Positions 53,476 to 62,385 of a stretch of 64,000 nucleotides of DNA are shown piece by piece. Position 1 is the first letter of the stretch. Every line of letters starts with the position of its first letter. This DNA is from Azospirillum oryzae (lineage in GTDB: Bacteria > Pseudomonadota > Alphaproteobacteria > Azospirillales > Azospirillaceae): assembly GCF_900177515.1 (NCBI RefSeq), contig NZ_FXAK01000001.1, forward strand, positions 1 through 64,000, read 5' to 3'. The notes below the pieces were generated by a model. That model did no database searches, was not told where the DNA came from, and saw only the letters and a list, made by a program, of their open reading frames with translations. The position numbers and the translations under genes were made by a program.

Positions 53476-54309
53476 ATGGATCGACCGATGACCGCACACC
53501 CCCCGATCAGGGGCATCGACACGCATGCCCATATTTTCCGCCCGGACCTGCCGATGGCCGCCGGCCGGCGCTACAGCCCGGCCTATGCGGCGGAGTTGTC
53601 GGACTGGTTCGCGCTGCAGGACAAGGCGGGGTTCAGCCATGGCGTGCTGATCCAGCCCAGCTTCCTCGGCACCGACAACAGCCTGATCGAAGCCGCCCTG
53701 CGCGCCCATCCCCAACGGCTGCGCGCGGTCGCCGTCGTCGATCCCGGCGTGACTGCGGAGGAACTGGACAGGCTCGGCGCCCTCGGCTTCGTCGGTGCGC
53801 GGCTGAACCTCGTCGGGCGGGATCTGGAGGATTATGGGGCGGCAGCCTGGCAGTACTTCTTCCGCCGCCTGGCATCCCGGCGCTGGCAGGTCGAGATCCA
53901 GCGCCGCTTCGACGACCTCGCGGAGGTGGTGCCTGCCATCGCCGACTCCGGCGTCACTGTGGTGATCGACCATTTCGGCCTGCCGCAGGGCGGCATCGAT
54001 CCGGCAATCCGCCGCCATGCCGATTTCCTCGATGTGCTGCGCCGGACGCCGGCCGTCTGGGTCAAGCTCTCCGCCCCCTACCGTGCCGGGCTGACGCCCG
54101 ACCTCGCGGCGCGCAGCCTGGACCTGCTGCGCGCGGCCTGCGGCGGTTCGCACCGTTTCGTCTGGGGCAGCGACTGGCCCCACACCCAGCATGAGGCGGA
54201 GACCGGCTATGCCGCCGAGGTGAGCCGGCTGCATGCGCTGATCCCCGATCCGGCGGAGCGGGCGCAGATCCTGGTCCGGAATCCGGCAACGCTTTTCCAA
54301 TTCGACTGA
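53476..54309 (+). CDS. Amidohydrolase family protein (2-pyrone-4,6-dicarboxylate hydrolase-like)
   Basis: A 277-residue TIM-barrel hydrolase of the LigI-like group. GIDTHAHIF holds the HxH pair, VIDHFGLP a later His, and FVWGSDWPHTQHE the catalytic Asp. Relatives hydrolyse 2-pyrone-4,6-dicarboxylate or other lactones. A second ATG at 53488 is possible. It lies between a GntR gene and a dicarboxylate-type transporter gene, so a carboxylated lactone taken up by the transporter is a fair guess at the substrate. Confidence 0.83.
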   Translation: MDRPMTAHPPIRGIDTHAHIFRPDLPMAAGRRYSPAYAAELSDWFALQDKAGFSHGVLIQPSFLGTDNSLIEAALRAHPQRLRAVAVVDPGVTAEELDRLGALGFVGARLNLVGRDLEDYGAAAWQYFFRRLASRRWQVEIQRRFDDLAEVVPAIADSGVTVVIDHFGLPQGGIDPAIRRHADFLDVLRRTPAVWVKLSAPYRAGLTPDLAARSLDLLRAACGGSHRFVWGSDWPHTQHEAETGYAAEVSRLHALIPDPAERAQILVRNPATLFQFD

Positions 54310-54333
54310 AATACAGAAACTGGGAGGAAACCG

Positions 54334-55632
54334 ATGACCCTCGTCATCGTGCTGGCCATCGCCCTGGCCGTCGTTCTGGGCTATGTCACCAAGATCAACA
54401 TCGGCCTGTTCGCCATCGCCTTCGCCTATATCCTCGGCTGCTTCGGTCTCGGGCTGAAACCCGGCGCCGTCATCGAGATGTGGCCGCTGAAGATCTTCTT
54501 CGTCATCTTCTCGGTCTGTCTGTTCTACAGCTTCGCTCTGGTCAACGGCACGCTGGAAAAGCTGGCCGAGCATATGCTGTACCGTTGCCGCAACGTGCCG
54601 TGGGTTCTGCCCTACGCCATCCTGGTGACGGCGACGCTGATCGCGGCGATGGGCGCCGGCTATTACACCGTGCTCGCCTTCATGGCGCCGATCACGCTGC
54701 TGATGTGCCGGCGGACCGGGCTGGACATGGTGCTGGGGGCGATGGGCGCCAATTACGGCGCGCTGGCCGGCGCCAATTTCATGTCGAGCCAGAGCGGTAT
54801 CATCTTCCGCGGCCTGATGACGGCGAACGGCACCAGCGACGCCGACGCCTTCCTCTACAGCGGGGTCATCTTCGCGGCGACGCTGATCATCCCGTTCCTG
54901 GTCATCACCGCGATGCTGTTCCTGTTCGGCAACCACCGCAGCCTGAACGCCTCGCTCGCCGACACCGGCCGGCCGGAGCCGCTCGACGGCCGGCAGCGCA
55001 TGACGCTGACCTTGACTCTGACGATGATGGCGCTGGTCCTGCTCGGCCCGGTGCTGCATCTGGCGATGCCCGGCAACGCCACGGTGGCCTATCTCAATTC
55101 GAAGATCGACATCGGGCTGATCGCCGGCGTCTTCTCCGTCATCGCCCTGCTGCTGAAGCTCGGCGACGAGCGCAAGGCCATCGCGTCGGTGCCGTGGTCG
55201 ACGCTGATCATGATTTCCGGCATGGGGATGCTGATCTCCGTCGCGATCAAGGCCGGGACCATCGCAGCGCTGGCGGCCTGGCTTGGCAGCAGCATCCCGG
55301 CCCTGCTCCTGCCGGTGGTGTTCGGCATCGTCGCCGCCGTGATGTCGCTGTTCTCCAGCACGCTGGGCGTGGTGACGCCGACGCTGTTCCCGCTGGTGCC
55401 GACGCTGGCGACCAGCCTGTCGGTCAGCCCGGTTCTGCTGTTCACGGCGATCGTCGTCGGTTCGCAGGCGACCTCGATCTCGCCCTTCTCGTCGGGCGGT
55501 AGCCTGATCCTCGGCTCGGCGCTGGAGGAAAAGGCGCGCAACACGCTGTTCACCCGGCTGCTGTTCCGCGCCGCCCCTTTCGGCGTCGTCGCGGCGGTGC
55601 TGGCGAACATCGTGCTGACCTTCCTGCTGTGA
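54334..55632 (+). CDS. Dicarboxylate-type transporter (MatC/SLC13-like)
   Basis: A 432-residue membrane protein with about 12 hydrophobic segments. KINIGLFAIAFAYILG near the N terminus and the NYGALAGANFMSSQSGIIF segment resemble the MatC-type dicarboxylate carriers; SSTLGVVTPTLFPLVP and SQATSISPFSSGGSL look like a paired substrate-binding hairpin of the ion-transporter superfamily. GGGAGG precedes the ATG. It is the last gene of the GntR operon and likely imports the substrate of the amidohydrolase. Confidence 0.78.
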   Translation: MTLVIVLAIALAVVLGYVTKINIGLFAIAFAYILGCFGLGLKPGAVIEMWPLKIFFVIFSVCLFYSFALVNGTLEKLAEHMLYRCRNVPWVLPYAILVTATLIAAMGAGYYTVLAFMAPITLLMCRRTGLDMVLGAMGANYGALAGANFMSSQSGIIFRGLMTANGTSDADAFLYSGVIFAATLIIPFLVITAMLFLFGNHRSLNASLADTGRPEPLDGRQRMTLTLTLTMMALVLLGPVLHLAMPGNATVAYLNSKIDIGLIAGVFSVIALLLKLGDERKAIASVPWSTLIMISGMGMLISVAIKAGTIAALAAWLGSSIPALLLPVVFGIVAAVMSLFSSTLGVVTPTLFPLVPTLATSLSVSPVLLFTAIVVGSQATSISPFSSGGSLILGSALEEKARNTLFTRLLFRAAPFGVVAAVLANIVLTFLL

Positions 55633-55648
55633 CCGGCAGCTCCGCCGC

Positions 55649-56659
55649 TCAGAAGTCGGCTTGCTCCGCTTCCAGATAGGCGAGGCTGATGTATTTGCCG
55701 ATGTTGCTGTCCCAGCCCTTGGTCTCGGCCGCGCGGGAGGCGACGCGCGGATCGGCCAGCACGGCGGCCTTGGCCTGCTCGACCGACTGGCCGGCCTTCA
55801 CCGCGGCGACGCAGGATTCGAAGATGCCTTCGAACAGGCTGCGCTGCCACTCCGGCACGCCGGGGCCGGGCACGCCGTGGGCCGGCAGCCAGATGCGGGT
55901 GTCGCTGTCGGCCCGCAGCCTGTCCATCGTCTCGAAGGTGCCGAGATAAGAGCCGTCGTCCATGTTGGCGATGCGGCGGTCCATCATCACGTCGCCGACG
56001 CACATGACGCCGTCCTCCACCACCGCGACCGACAGGTCGGACGGCGTGTGGGCGGTGCCGTAATGGTGCAGGCGCAGCCGGACGTCGCCCAGCGACAGCT
56101 CGTCGCCATGCTTGGCGTCGCGGTTGGGGGCGACGATCCGCGTCCCGGCCGACGCCTGCGCCGTCCATTTGACCATGGAGCTTTGCCAGAAGCTGCCCTG
56201 CACGCCCAGGATCGCCTCCCGCGTCTGGGGCAGGGCGTAGCGGGGCAGATCCTCGCCGAACGCCTCGGCGAAGGCGTGGTTACCCAGCCAATGGTCGCCG
56301 TGGTAATGCGTGTTGACGATGCCGACGACCGGCTTGGGCGTCAGCGTCCGCAGCATCCGGATCGCCATCTCGCCGATCTGCAGCGAGGCGCCGCTGTCGA
56401 CGACGATGACACCGTCGCGGCCGATGACGAAGGTGATGTTCGCCATCATCCCCTGGTTCTGAGGCGTCGGGAAGCCGTCGGGCGCCTGGATGATCCAGAC
56501 ATGCGGGCTGACCTGGACCGGCGGCATGTCGGGCACCGGCGGTCCCTTGACGAAGGACTCCACTCCGGCGGCGAAGGCGCGGACAGCCTCCAGGCCCGGC
56601 ACGGCGGCCAGGAGTGCCGCACCGGCTGTCAGCAGGCGGCGGCGGGGCAGGCGTGGCAT
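55649..56659 (-). CDS. soxH: Exported MBL-fold protein, SoxH-like
   Basis: A 336-residue protein with a twin-arginine-like N terminus (PRRRLLTAGAALLAA) and a metallo-beta-lactamase domain: NTHYHGDHWLGN is the metal motif, with later ligands in GTAHTPSDL, CVGDVMMD and PAHG. SoxH-like MBL proteins are encoded at the ends of sox operons and are periplasmic; their role is unclear and they are not essential for thiosulfate oxidation in Paracoccus as I recall. AGGAGAT precedes the start. The symbol is given from context. Confidence 0.72.
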   Translation of the reverse strand: MPRLPRRRLLTAGAALLAAVPGLEAVRAFAAGVESFVKGPPVPDMPPVQVSPHVWIIQAPDGFPTPQNQGMMANITFVIGRDGVIVVDSGASLQIGEMAIRMLRTLTPKPVVGIVNTHYHGDHWLGNHAFAEAFGEDLPRYALPQTREAILGVQGSFWQSSMVKWTAQASAGTRIVAPNRDAKHGDELSLGDVRLRLHHYGTAHTPSDLSVAVVEDGVMCVGDVMMDRRIANMDDGSYLGTFETMDRLRADSDTRIWLPAHGVPGPGVPEWQRSLFEGIFESCVAAVKAGQSVEQAKAAVLADPRVASRAAETKGWDSNIGKYISLAYLEAEQADF

Positions 56660-56678
56660 GCGGGATCTCCTGTGAAGG

Positions 56679-57785
56679 TCACTGTGCCGCGACCGGCGGA
56701 ATTGCGGCGATGGCGGCGGCGCGCACCCGCGCCGGCCGGTCGATGGCGAGATCGGTCAGCACGGCGCCGATCCACATCGACCACAGCACCAGCCACGCCG
56801 TCGCCGTGAAGATGGACGCGCCGGACACGCCGGCCCCGACCGCGCAGCCGCCGGCCAGCACGCTGCCGAGGCCCATCATGCAGCCGCCGATGATGTAGCG
56901 CCGCATGGTGGAGCCGTCGTTGAACCCTTCCAGTTTCAGGTCGCGCCCGGCCAGCCCGGCGACGAAGGCGCCCAGCGCCACGCCGGGGATCAGCCCGGTG
57001 TCGAAGCTCCAGCGGGTGCCCGGCGGCGACAGCACCAGCATGAGGAAATCGGCCGAGGGCGCGGTGAAGCTGAGGGAATGGACGGTCACCGGATCGAAGG
57101 CGGAGGATGCGGCGCGCCAGGTGAACCACCAGGCGGCGGCCACCGTCGCCCCGACCCCGGCCGCGCCCACCCAGGACCAGCCCGACAGGGCGTTGCGCCG
57201 CGCGATCACCACGCCCGCCGCGAACCAGCCCATGCCGAACAGCAGCGCCCCGCCATGGCCGATGCCGGCCAGCGCCAGCAGGTCGCGCTGCTGCCCACTG
57301 ATGACCCACCAGCCGTTGACCGTCTCGCGCAGCGGCGACAGGACGCCGCGCATCGCCGCCTGGGCGACCACCGCGAACACCAGCCCGGACAGCAGTGCGC
57401 GCAGGTTGCCGGTGGCCGACAGCACCAGCATGCGGCTGGCGCAGGCCCGCGTCAGCGTCATGCCGCAGCCGAACATCAGCCCGCCGATCACCGCCCCCGA
57501 CAGGCTGCCGGGATTGTTGAGCTGGCGGACGCTGCCGGTGTCGAACAGCCCCAGCAGGATCAGCCCCTGCGTCGCCATCAGCGCGGTGGAGAAGGCGAGC
57601 AGCCAGACCGCCAGCCGTCCGCCCAACCGGCCATGCGCCACCTCCAGCGTCGAGGCGCGCAGGCAGAAGCGGGACCGCTGCGCCACCACGCCGAACAGCG
57701 TGCCGATCAGCAGCCCGCCCAGCGCCATGAAGCTGTCCTCGCCCAGGCTTTCCATCAGGGAATCGACGGTGAAACCCATGGCCAT
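56679..57785 (-). CDS. YeeE/YedE-family transporter, probable thiosulfate/sulfur-compound importer (SoxT-like)
   Basis: A 368-residue protein with about ten membrane segments and the conserved cysteines of the YeeE/TsuA group: RSRFCLRAS near the N terminus, GCGMTLTRACASR in the middle and GGCAVGAGVSG near the end. In TsuA such cysteines pass thiosulfate across the membrane. In a sox cluster it may import thiosulfate or a sulfur carrier for signalling or assimilation. It starts 19 bases after the DsrE-like gene. Confidence 0.85.
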   Translation of the reverse strand: MAMGFTVDSLMESLGEDSFMALGGLLIGTLFGVVAQRSRFCLRASTLEVAHGRLGGRLAVWLLAFSTALMATQGLILLGLFDTGSVRQLNNPGSLSGAVIGGLMFGCGMTLTRACASRMLVLSATGNLRALLSGLVFAVVAQAAMRGVLSPLRETVNGWWVISGQQRDLLALAGIGHGGALLFGMGWFAAGVVIARRNALSGWSWVGAAGVGATVAAAWWFTWRAASSAFDPVTVHSLSFTAPSADFLMLVLSPPGTRWSFDTGLIPGVALGAFVAGLAGRDLKLEGFNDGSTMRRYIIGGCMMGLGSVLAGGCAVGAGVSGASIFTATAWLVLWSMWIGAVLTDLAIDRPARVRAAAIAAIPPVAAQ

Positions 57786-57804
57786 TGCTTTCTCAGGCGC
57801 CCTT

Positions 57805-58233
57805 TCAGGGCTTGATGTAGGCGTAATGGTCGCGCGCCTGCAGTTCGGTGATGCGGACGACGCCGGACGGGGTGAACTCCGCCTCCATCACGAACTGGTC
57901 CTTGGTCAGGTTGCGGCGCTTCATGGTGATCTCGCACACCTCGAACCGGACGCCGCGGCCCTTCAGGTCGGAGATCAGCGGGCCGTAGTCGATGTTGTTC
58001 TTGGTGTCCTTGGCGCCTTCCATCAGCAGATCGACGCCTTCGGCATGGGTGACCACGCGGATCTCGGTCTTCGGCGCCACGTCCAGATGGTTGCGGATGT
58101 TGCGCAGCGCCTTGGTGCCCTGCTCCGCGGCATTGTCGATGTGGTAGACGACCTTGTCCTGGGCCAGCGCCGGGGCGGCGGCGGCCAGGGCGAACAGCAT
58201 CAGCAGGGGGGCCAGGAAACGACGAACGCTCAT
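57805..58233 (-). CDS. Exported DsrE-family protein
   Basis: A 142-residue protein with an N-terminal signal peptide ending near ALAQD and a DsrE/DsrF-like domain (VVYHIDNAAEQGTKALRNIRNHL). One cysteine stands in RFEVCEITMK, at the position used as a sulfur-carrying residue in related proteins. Its place between soxB and a YeeE/YedE gene suggests a periplasmic sulfur-relay role. Function is not established. Confidence 0.82.
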   Translation of the reverse strand: MSVRRFLAPLLMLFALAAAAPALAQDKVVYHIDNAAEQGTKALRNIRNHLDVAPKTEIRVVTHAEGVDLLMEGAKDTKNNIDYGPLISDLKGRGVRFEVCEITMKRRNLTKDQFVMEAEFTPSGVVRITELQARDHYAYIKP

Positions 58234-58287
58234 GGTCTGAGCCTTTCCGGATTGGAGCTTGCCCCAGTTGGCGGGCGGAATTTCGGG

Positions 58288-60012
58288 TCAGGCGTCGAGG
58301 CCGGGGTTGCCGTCCACGCCCTTCAGGGTCGGCAGGTTCAGCTGCGGCGGCGCCACAATCTTGCGGGCGCGCAGGTTGCGGGCGACGAGGTCCCAGATCG
58401 GCTCGCCGCCGGCCGCCTTCGCCTCCTCCGCCACGGGTGCCCAGCCGGCGACCTTGTAGGTCTTCGACGCCTCAACCGGCTTGCCGTTCAGCGTCATGTC
58501 CTGGATGCGCCGGCCGGCCGGGGCGGCGGGATCGCAGGCATAGGAAAGTCCGCCGACGCGCACCATGTCGCCGCCCTGCTGGTAATAGGGGTCGGGGTTG
58601 AACAGGTTGTCGCAGACATCCTCCAGCACCGTCTTGATCTGCTCGCCGCTCATCTGCGAAAGCGTGACGTAGGGATAGGTGATGGCGGTCTGGTCCAGCA
58701 GGTTTTCCATGGTGATGGGCTGGCCGGGCAGCAGCGTGGTGCCCCAGCGGAAGCCGGGGGAGAAGGCGATCTCGGCATCCTTTTCCGCCATCAGCGCGTC
58801 GAGGATCAGCTGGTCGAAGCTGCCGTTGAAGTTGCCGCGCCGGTACAGCGTGCCCTCCGTCACCGCCAGCGTTTCGCCCAGCTTGGCCTCGTAGGGCGCG
58901 CGGACGCGGGTGATCAACGCCTCCATCTCCGGGTCGGCGGGCAGGAGGTTGGCGAAGACCGGCATCAGCCGGTACCGGAAGTCGGCGACCCGTCCGCCGG
59001 TGACCTGGAGATCCAGGACGCCCAGGAACTTGCCGTTCGAGCCGGCGTTGGTGACCAGCGTCTTGCCGCCAGGGTTGGCGACGATGCTGGGTGCCGGCAT
59101 GCCGTCATGGGTGTGGCCGCCGAGGATGGCGTCGATGCCGCGGACGCGCGACGCCATCTTCAGGTCGACGTCCATGCCGTTGTGCGACAGCACGACGACC
59201 ACCGCGGCGCCGGCGGCGCGGGCGGCATCGACGGTCGCCTGCATCTCCTCCTCGCGGATGCCGAAGGTCCAATCGGCCACCATGTAGCGCGGGTTGGCGA
59301 TCGGCGTGTAGGGGAAGGCCTGCCCGATCACCGCGACCTTGACGCCGTTGACGTCGCGCAGGCTGTAGGGCTTGAACACGTCGTCGCCGAAATCGGCGGT
59401 CTTGATGTTCTGGGCGACGATTTCGATGTGGCCGGCGAAGTCCTTCTCGGCGATCTCCTGCACGCGCTCCTGGCCGTAGGTGCATTCCCAATGCAGCGTC
59501 ATGATGTCGACGCCCAGCAGCTTGGCGGCCTCCACCATGTCCTGGCCCTGGGTCCACAGCGCTGTGCCCGACCCCTGCCAGGTGTCGCCGCCGTCGAGCA
59601 GCAGGGCGCCCGGCCGGTTGGCCCGGACCCGCTTGACCAGCGTCGCCAGATGGGCGAAGCCGCCGACCTTGCCGTACAGCCCGGCCAGCCGTTCGAAGTC
59701 GAGGCAGGTGAAGGCGTGCGCCTCGCGGCTTCCGGCGGCGAGCTTGAAATGCTCCAGCAGCCGGCTGCCCACCAGATGCGGCGCCCGGCCTGACATCTCG
59801 CCGACGCCGAGATTGACGCTCGGCTCGCGGAAATGGATCGGCTTCAGCTGGGCGTGGCAGTCGGTGATGTGCAGAAGCGAGACGTTGCCGAAGGCCGGCG
59901 CATCGTAGACCGCGTCCGCAGCAGCCTCCGCGCGGGCCAAGCCGGCGCCGGGCAGCAGCAGGCCGGCGGCGTTGGCGGCGGCCAGGACGGTGAGAAACTC
60001 GCGGCGGTTCAT
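58288..60012 (-). CDS. soxB: Thiosulfohydrolase SoxB
   Basis: A 574-residue exported metallophosphatase-fold protein. It starts MNRREFLTVL with a twin-arginine signal, then LLHITDCHAQL (metal ligands), GGDTWQGSGT, VLSHNG and GGHTHDG, and a 5'-nucleotidase-like C-terminal domain. SoxB releases sulfate from SoxY-bound S-sulfonate by hydrolysis using two manganese ions. Its ATG overlaps the soxX stop by 4 bases. The length matches known SoxB proteins. Confidence 0.95.
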   Translation of the reverse strand: MNRREFLTVLAAANAAGLLLPGAGLARAEAAADAVYDAPAFGNVSLLHITDCHAQLKPIHFREPSVNLGVGEMSGRAPHLVGSRLLEHFKLAAGSREAHAFTCLDFERLAGLYGKVGGFAHLATLVKRVRANRPGALLLDGGDTWQGSGTALWTQGQDMVEAAKLLGVDIMTLHWECTYGQERVQEIAEKDFAGHIEIVAQNIKTADFGDDVFKPYSLRDVNGVKVAVIGQAFPYTPIANPRYMVADWTFGIREEEMQATVDAARAAGAAVVVVLSHNGMDVDLKMASRVRGIDAILGGHTHDGMPAPSIVANPGGKTLVTNAGSNGKFLGVLDLQVTGGRVADFRYRLMPVFANLLPADPEMEALITRVRAPYEAKLGETLAVTEGTLYRRGNFNGSFDQLILDALMAEKDAEIAFSPGFRWGTTLLPGQPITMENLLDQTAITYPYVTLSQMSGEQIKTVLEDVCDNLFNPDPYYQQGGDMVRVGGLSYACDPAAPAGRRIQDMTLNGKPVEASKTYKVAGWAPVAEEAKAAGGEPIWDLVARNLRARKIVAPPQLNLPTLKGVDGNPGLDA

Positions 60013-60689
60013 TGTGCAGGCCCCGATTTGGCCGAATTGGACTGGGCGTTGACGGGAGAGTTCGGGTCGAACAGCAGCGCCATCAGATGCTTGATCTGCG
60101 TCTCCCCCAGGATGCCCATATGGCCGGCGCGCGGCATGTTGGAGCAGGCGTTGGCCGATTTGGCGTTGTAGATCTTGGCCCAGGCCGCCTTCATCGTCTC
60201 CTCGTCCCGGCCGCGCAGCGCGCCGTACTGCAGCAGGCTGGGACCGATGGTGCCATAGGAGATCTCGGTCGGGCTGATCTGGTGGCAGTTGTAGCAGTTG
60301 CCGCCGTTCGGCTCGCCCGGCTTGTCGGTCCAGGTGTTGCCCCGGCCGCTCTGGGCGATCTTCTCGCCCTCCTTCCAGTCGCCCAGCCATTTGCCGTCGG
60401 ACGGCCATTTCACCGTCGCCAGGTTGGCGGCCTCGATCCGCAGCCGCTTCTCGGCGGCGGCGGGGCTGGCGGCGGCCTCCGGGTCGGAGCAGAAGGCCTG
60501 CGTCTCGTCCTGGGTCAGGCGGTCGATTTTGGCGATGCCCTTGTCCTTGAAGCTGGCGGCCAGCATGCGGGTGAAGGCGGCGTCGTCGGCCCCCGGTCCC
60601 CAGGAGGGAGCGACCTTGGTTTCGGAAAGGGCGGGACCGGCCAGCAGCAGGGCGGCAAGGAAGGCAGCGTGTTTCATGGCGTGTTTCAT
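60009..60689 (-). CDS. soxX: Cytochrome c SoxX
   Basis: A 226-residue exported monoheme cytochrome: signal peptide to about residue 22 (GPALSET), heme motif CYNCH at 132-136, and GHMGILGE near the C terminus containing the likely axial Met. It forms the SoxXA complex that joins thiosulfate to SoxY. GGGAGGCC precedes the ATG at 60689; an ATG at 60677 is also present. An N-terminal extension of about 100 residues before the heme makes it one of the longer SoxX types. Confidence 0.92.
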   Translation of the reverse strand: MKHAMKHAAFLAALLLAGPALSETKVAPSWGPGADDAAFTRMLAASFKDKGIAKIDRLTQDETQAFCSDPEAAASPAAAEKRLRIEAANLATVKWPSDGKWLGDWKEGEKIAQSGRGNTWTDKPGEPNGGNCYNCHQISPTEISYGTIGPSLLQYGALRGRDEETMKAAWAKIYNAKSANACSNMPRAGHMGILGETQIKHLMALLFDPNSPVNAQSNSAKSGPAQ

Positions 60690-60700
60690 GACGGCCTCCC

Positions 60701-61516
60701 TCAGCGCTTGATTCCGGGTGTCTTCATGGTCTCCCCGCTGGCGTTGGCGGCCATGTACATCGACAGCGCGATGGTCGCGTCGGAGGTGTAGACCGGTTCG
60801 GGGAAACGCTGCTGGCGGAAGCAGTCGTTCAGCCGCCACTGCATCGACCACATCTGGCCGGAACTGACGCGGTAGGCCGGCCAGCTGCCCCAGCCGGCCG
60901 CGGCACCCTTCTGCCCCGGAATGTAGGGGAGATCCTGCAGCCGGATGCGCGTGCCCTCCTGGCCGTGGCAGGTGGCGCAGGCGAAGTCGTAGGGGCCGCC
61001 CTGATAGTAGAACATCCGCTTGCCCAGGTCGTACATCGCCTGTTCCTTGGGATGCTTGGGCTTCACGGTGATGGGATCGTCCTTGGACTGGCCGGAGACG
61101 TAGGCGGCGAGCGCGATCATCTCCTCCTTCGGCGGGGCGGTGAAGGAGGCCTCGACATAGGGTTTCGGGTCCTTGCCCTGCAGCGTTTCCATGCAGGTCA
61201 GCAGGCGCGATTCCAGGTCCTGGACGCGGTCGGTGTCGGCGAAGTAGCGCGGAAGCTGGGCATAGGCGCCCTTGACCACACCGGGGCCGAGGCCGAGGTC
61301 GCATTTCTCCAGCGAGTCCTTCTTCGGGCCGGCCGGCGTCTTCCACAGCTCCTCGCCGCTCAGCTCGAACAGTTCGGCGGGGTTGCCGTCCTGCAGGGCC
61401 TCGCGGTAGGCCTCGATGCCCTCCTGCGCCGCATCCTTCTGCTGGGCGTAGGCCGCCGTGGCGACCGCCGCCGACACCGCAAGGAACGCCGCAATCCCAA
61501 CGCTTACGCGATCCAT
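60701..61516 (-). CDS. soxA: Diheme-family cytochrome SoxA, single-heme form
   Basis: A 271-residue exported cytochrome. After the signal peptide (cleavage near AAYAQQ) there is one heme motif, CATCH at 180-184, and CFRQQRFPEP with Cys232, the persulfide-forming heme ligand at the active site. The N-terminal domain retains Cys72 and Cys108 but no CxxCH, so the first heme is absent and a disulfide is likely. It conjugates thiosulfate to SoxY together with SoxX. GGGAGGGGGAG precedes the ATG. Confidence 0.93.
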   Translation of the reverse strand: MDRVSVGIAAFLAVSAAVATAAYAQQKDAAQEGIEAYREALQDGNPAELFELSGEELWKTPAGPKKDSLEKCDLGLGPGVVKGAYAQLPRYFADTDRVQDLESRLLTCMETLQGKDPKPYVEASFTAPPKEEMIALAAYVSGQSKDDPITVKPKHPKEQAMYDLGKRMFYYQGGPYDFACATCHGQEGTRIRLQDLPYIPGQKGAAAGWGSWPAYRVSSGQMWSMQWRLNDCFRQQRFPEPVYTSDATIALSMYMAANASGETMKTPGIKR

Positions 61517-61566
61517 GTCTCCCCCCTCCCGTCCTTGTTCTTGTCGGCCTTGGTCCCGTCGGCGCG

Positions 61567-61878
61567 TCAGGTGACGGTGGCCTCGTCGGTGCGGGTGTCG
61601 CCCTTGCTGTCGACCCAGGTGACGGAGACCTTGTCGCCGGCCTTGCCGCCCTTGACCTTGAAGGCGAGGTAGGGGTTCTTGGAAATCGACGGTCCCCATT
61701 GCGCCTGCATCACCGTCTTGCCGTCGAGCTTGGCGGTGACCTCGTTGATGAACCAGGCGGGGATGACCGTGCCGCTGGCGTCCTTGCGCTGGCCGGTCTC
61801 CATCTCGTGGCTCATCAGCACCTTGATCTCGGTGACGCCGTCCTTGGCGGAGGCGCGGATCTTCATCGGATTGCCCAT
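61567..61878 (-). CDS. soxZ: Sulfur carrier complex subunit SoxZ
   Basis: A 103-residue immunoglobulin-like protein beginning MGNPMKIRASAKDGVTEIK and carrying MSHEMETGQRKDASGTVIP, the standard SoxZ sequence pattern. It binds SoxY and presents its carrier cysteine to the other Sox proteins. The ATG at 61878 has GGGAGAGA upstream; an ATG at 61893 is in frame but less well placed. It carries no signal peptide, so it is exported by piggyback on SoxY. Confidence 0.94.
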   Translation of the reverse strand: MGNPMKIRASAKDGVTEIKVLMSHEMETGQRKDASGTVIPAWFINEVTAKLDGKTVMQAQWGPSISKNPYLAFKVKGGKAGDKVSVTWVDSKGDTRTDEATVT

Positions 61879-61902
61879 GATCTTCTCTCCCATCCTGTCC
61901 GT

Positions 61903-62361
61903 TCAGCCGCCGCAGCCGCCGAGCGTCACCTTGATTTCCTTGGCGGTCGCATAGAATTTGCCGTCCGCCTTGACCAGCACCATGACGTTGGAGGTCTGGC
62001 CCATCTTGATGCGGGCAGTGACCTCGGGGATGGTGTCCGGCCCGATGTCGAAGGCGGCGGCCAGCATGTTGGGGTTCTTTTCCACCAGGATGGCGATCCG
62101 CTCGGTCTTGGGCAGCTTGCTGACCGCCTGAACCGGAACCACCGCGCCGTTCTCCGCGATGTCGGAGGCGATGATCTGCACGTCGCCGCTGTCGGCCGGT
62201 GCGCCGGCGCCGAACGCCTTCAGCGCGTCGTCCATCGTCTTGGCGTCGAAGGCGGTCTTGTCCCAGTTGGCGAGCGCCACGCGTGGCACCACGAATCCGG
62301 CCGCCGCCAGCGCCCCCAGAAAGGTCAGTACCTGACGCCGTTCCATCGCTGCCTGTGTCAT
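61903..62361 (-). CDS. soxY: Sulfur carrier protein SoxY
   Basis: A 152-residue exported protein. It begins with a twin-arginine-like ERRQVLTFLGALAAAG signal and ends with the flexible GGCGG motif, in which Cys150 carries the sulfur intermediates. The central IKMGQTSNVMVLVKADGKFY segment is typical. The Tat signal also exports its partner SoxZ, encoded 24 bases downstream. GAGGAGGAG lies just upstream of the start. Confidence 0.95.
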   Translation of the reverse strand: MTQAAMERRQVLTFLGALAAAGFVVPRVALANWDKTAFDAKTMDDALKAFGAGAPADSGDVQIIASDIAENGAVVPVQAVSKLPKTERIAILVEKNPNMLAAAFDIGPDTIPEVTARIKMGQTSNVMVLVKADGKFYATAKEIKVTLGGCGG

Positions 62362-62385
62362 GAGAGATGCTCCTCCTCGGTCTCG

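Noticed and set aside
56905..59793. A 962-codon open frame on the plus strand opposite the YeeE-like, DsrE-like and soxB genes
   Set aside because: It crosses several real genes in antisense and has a low-complexity composition without motifs.
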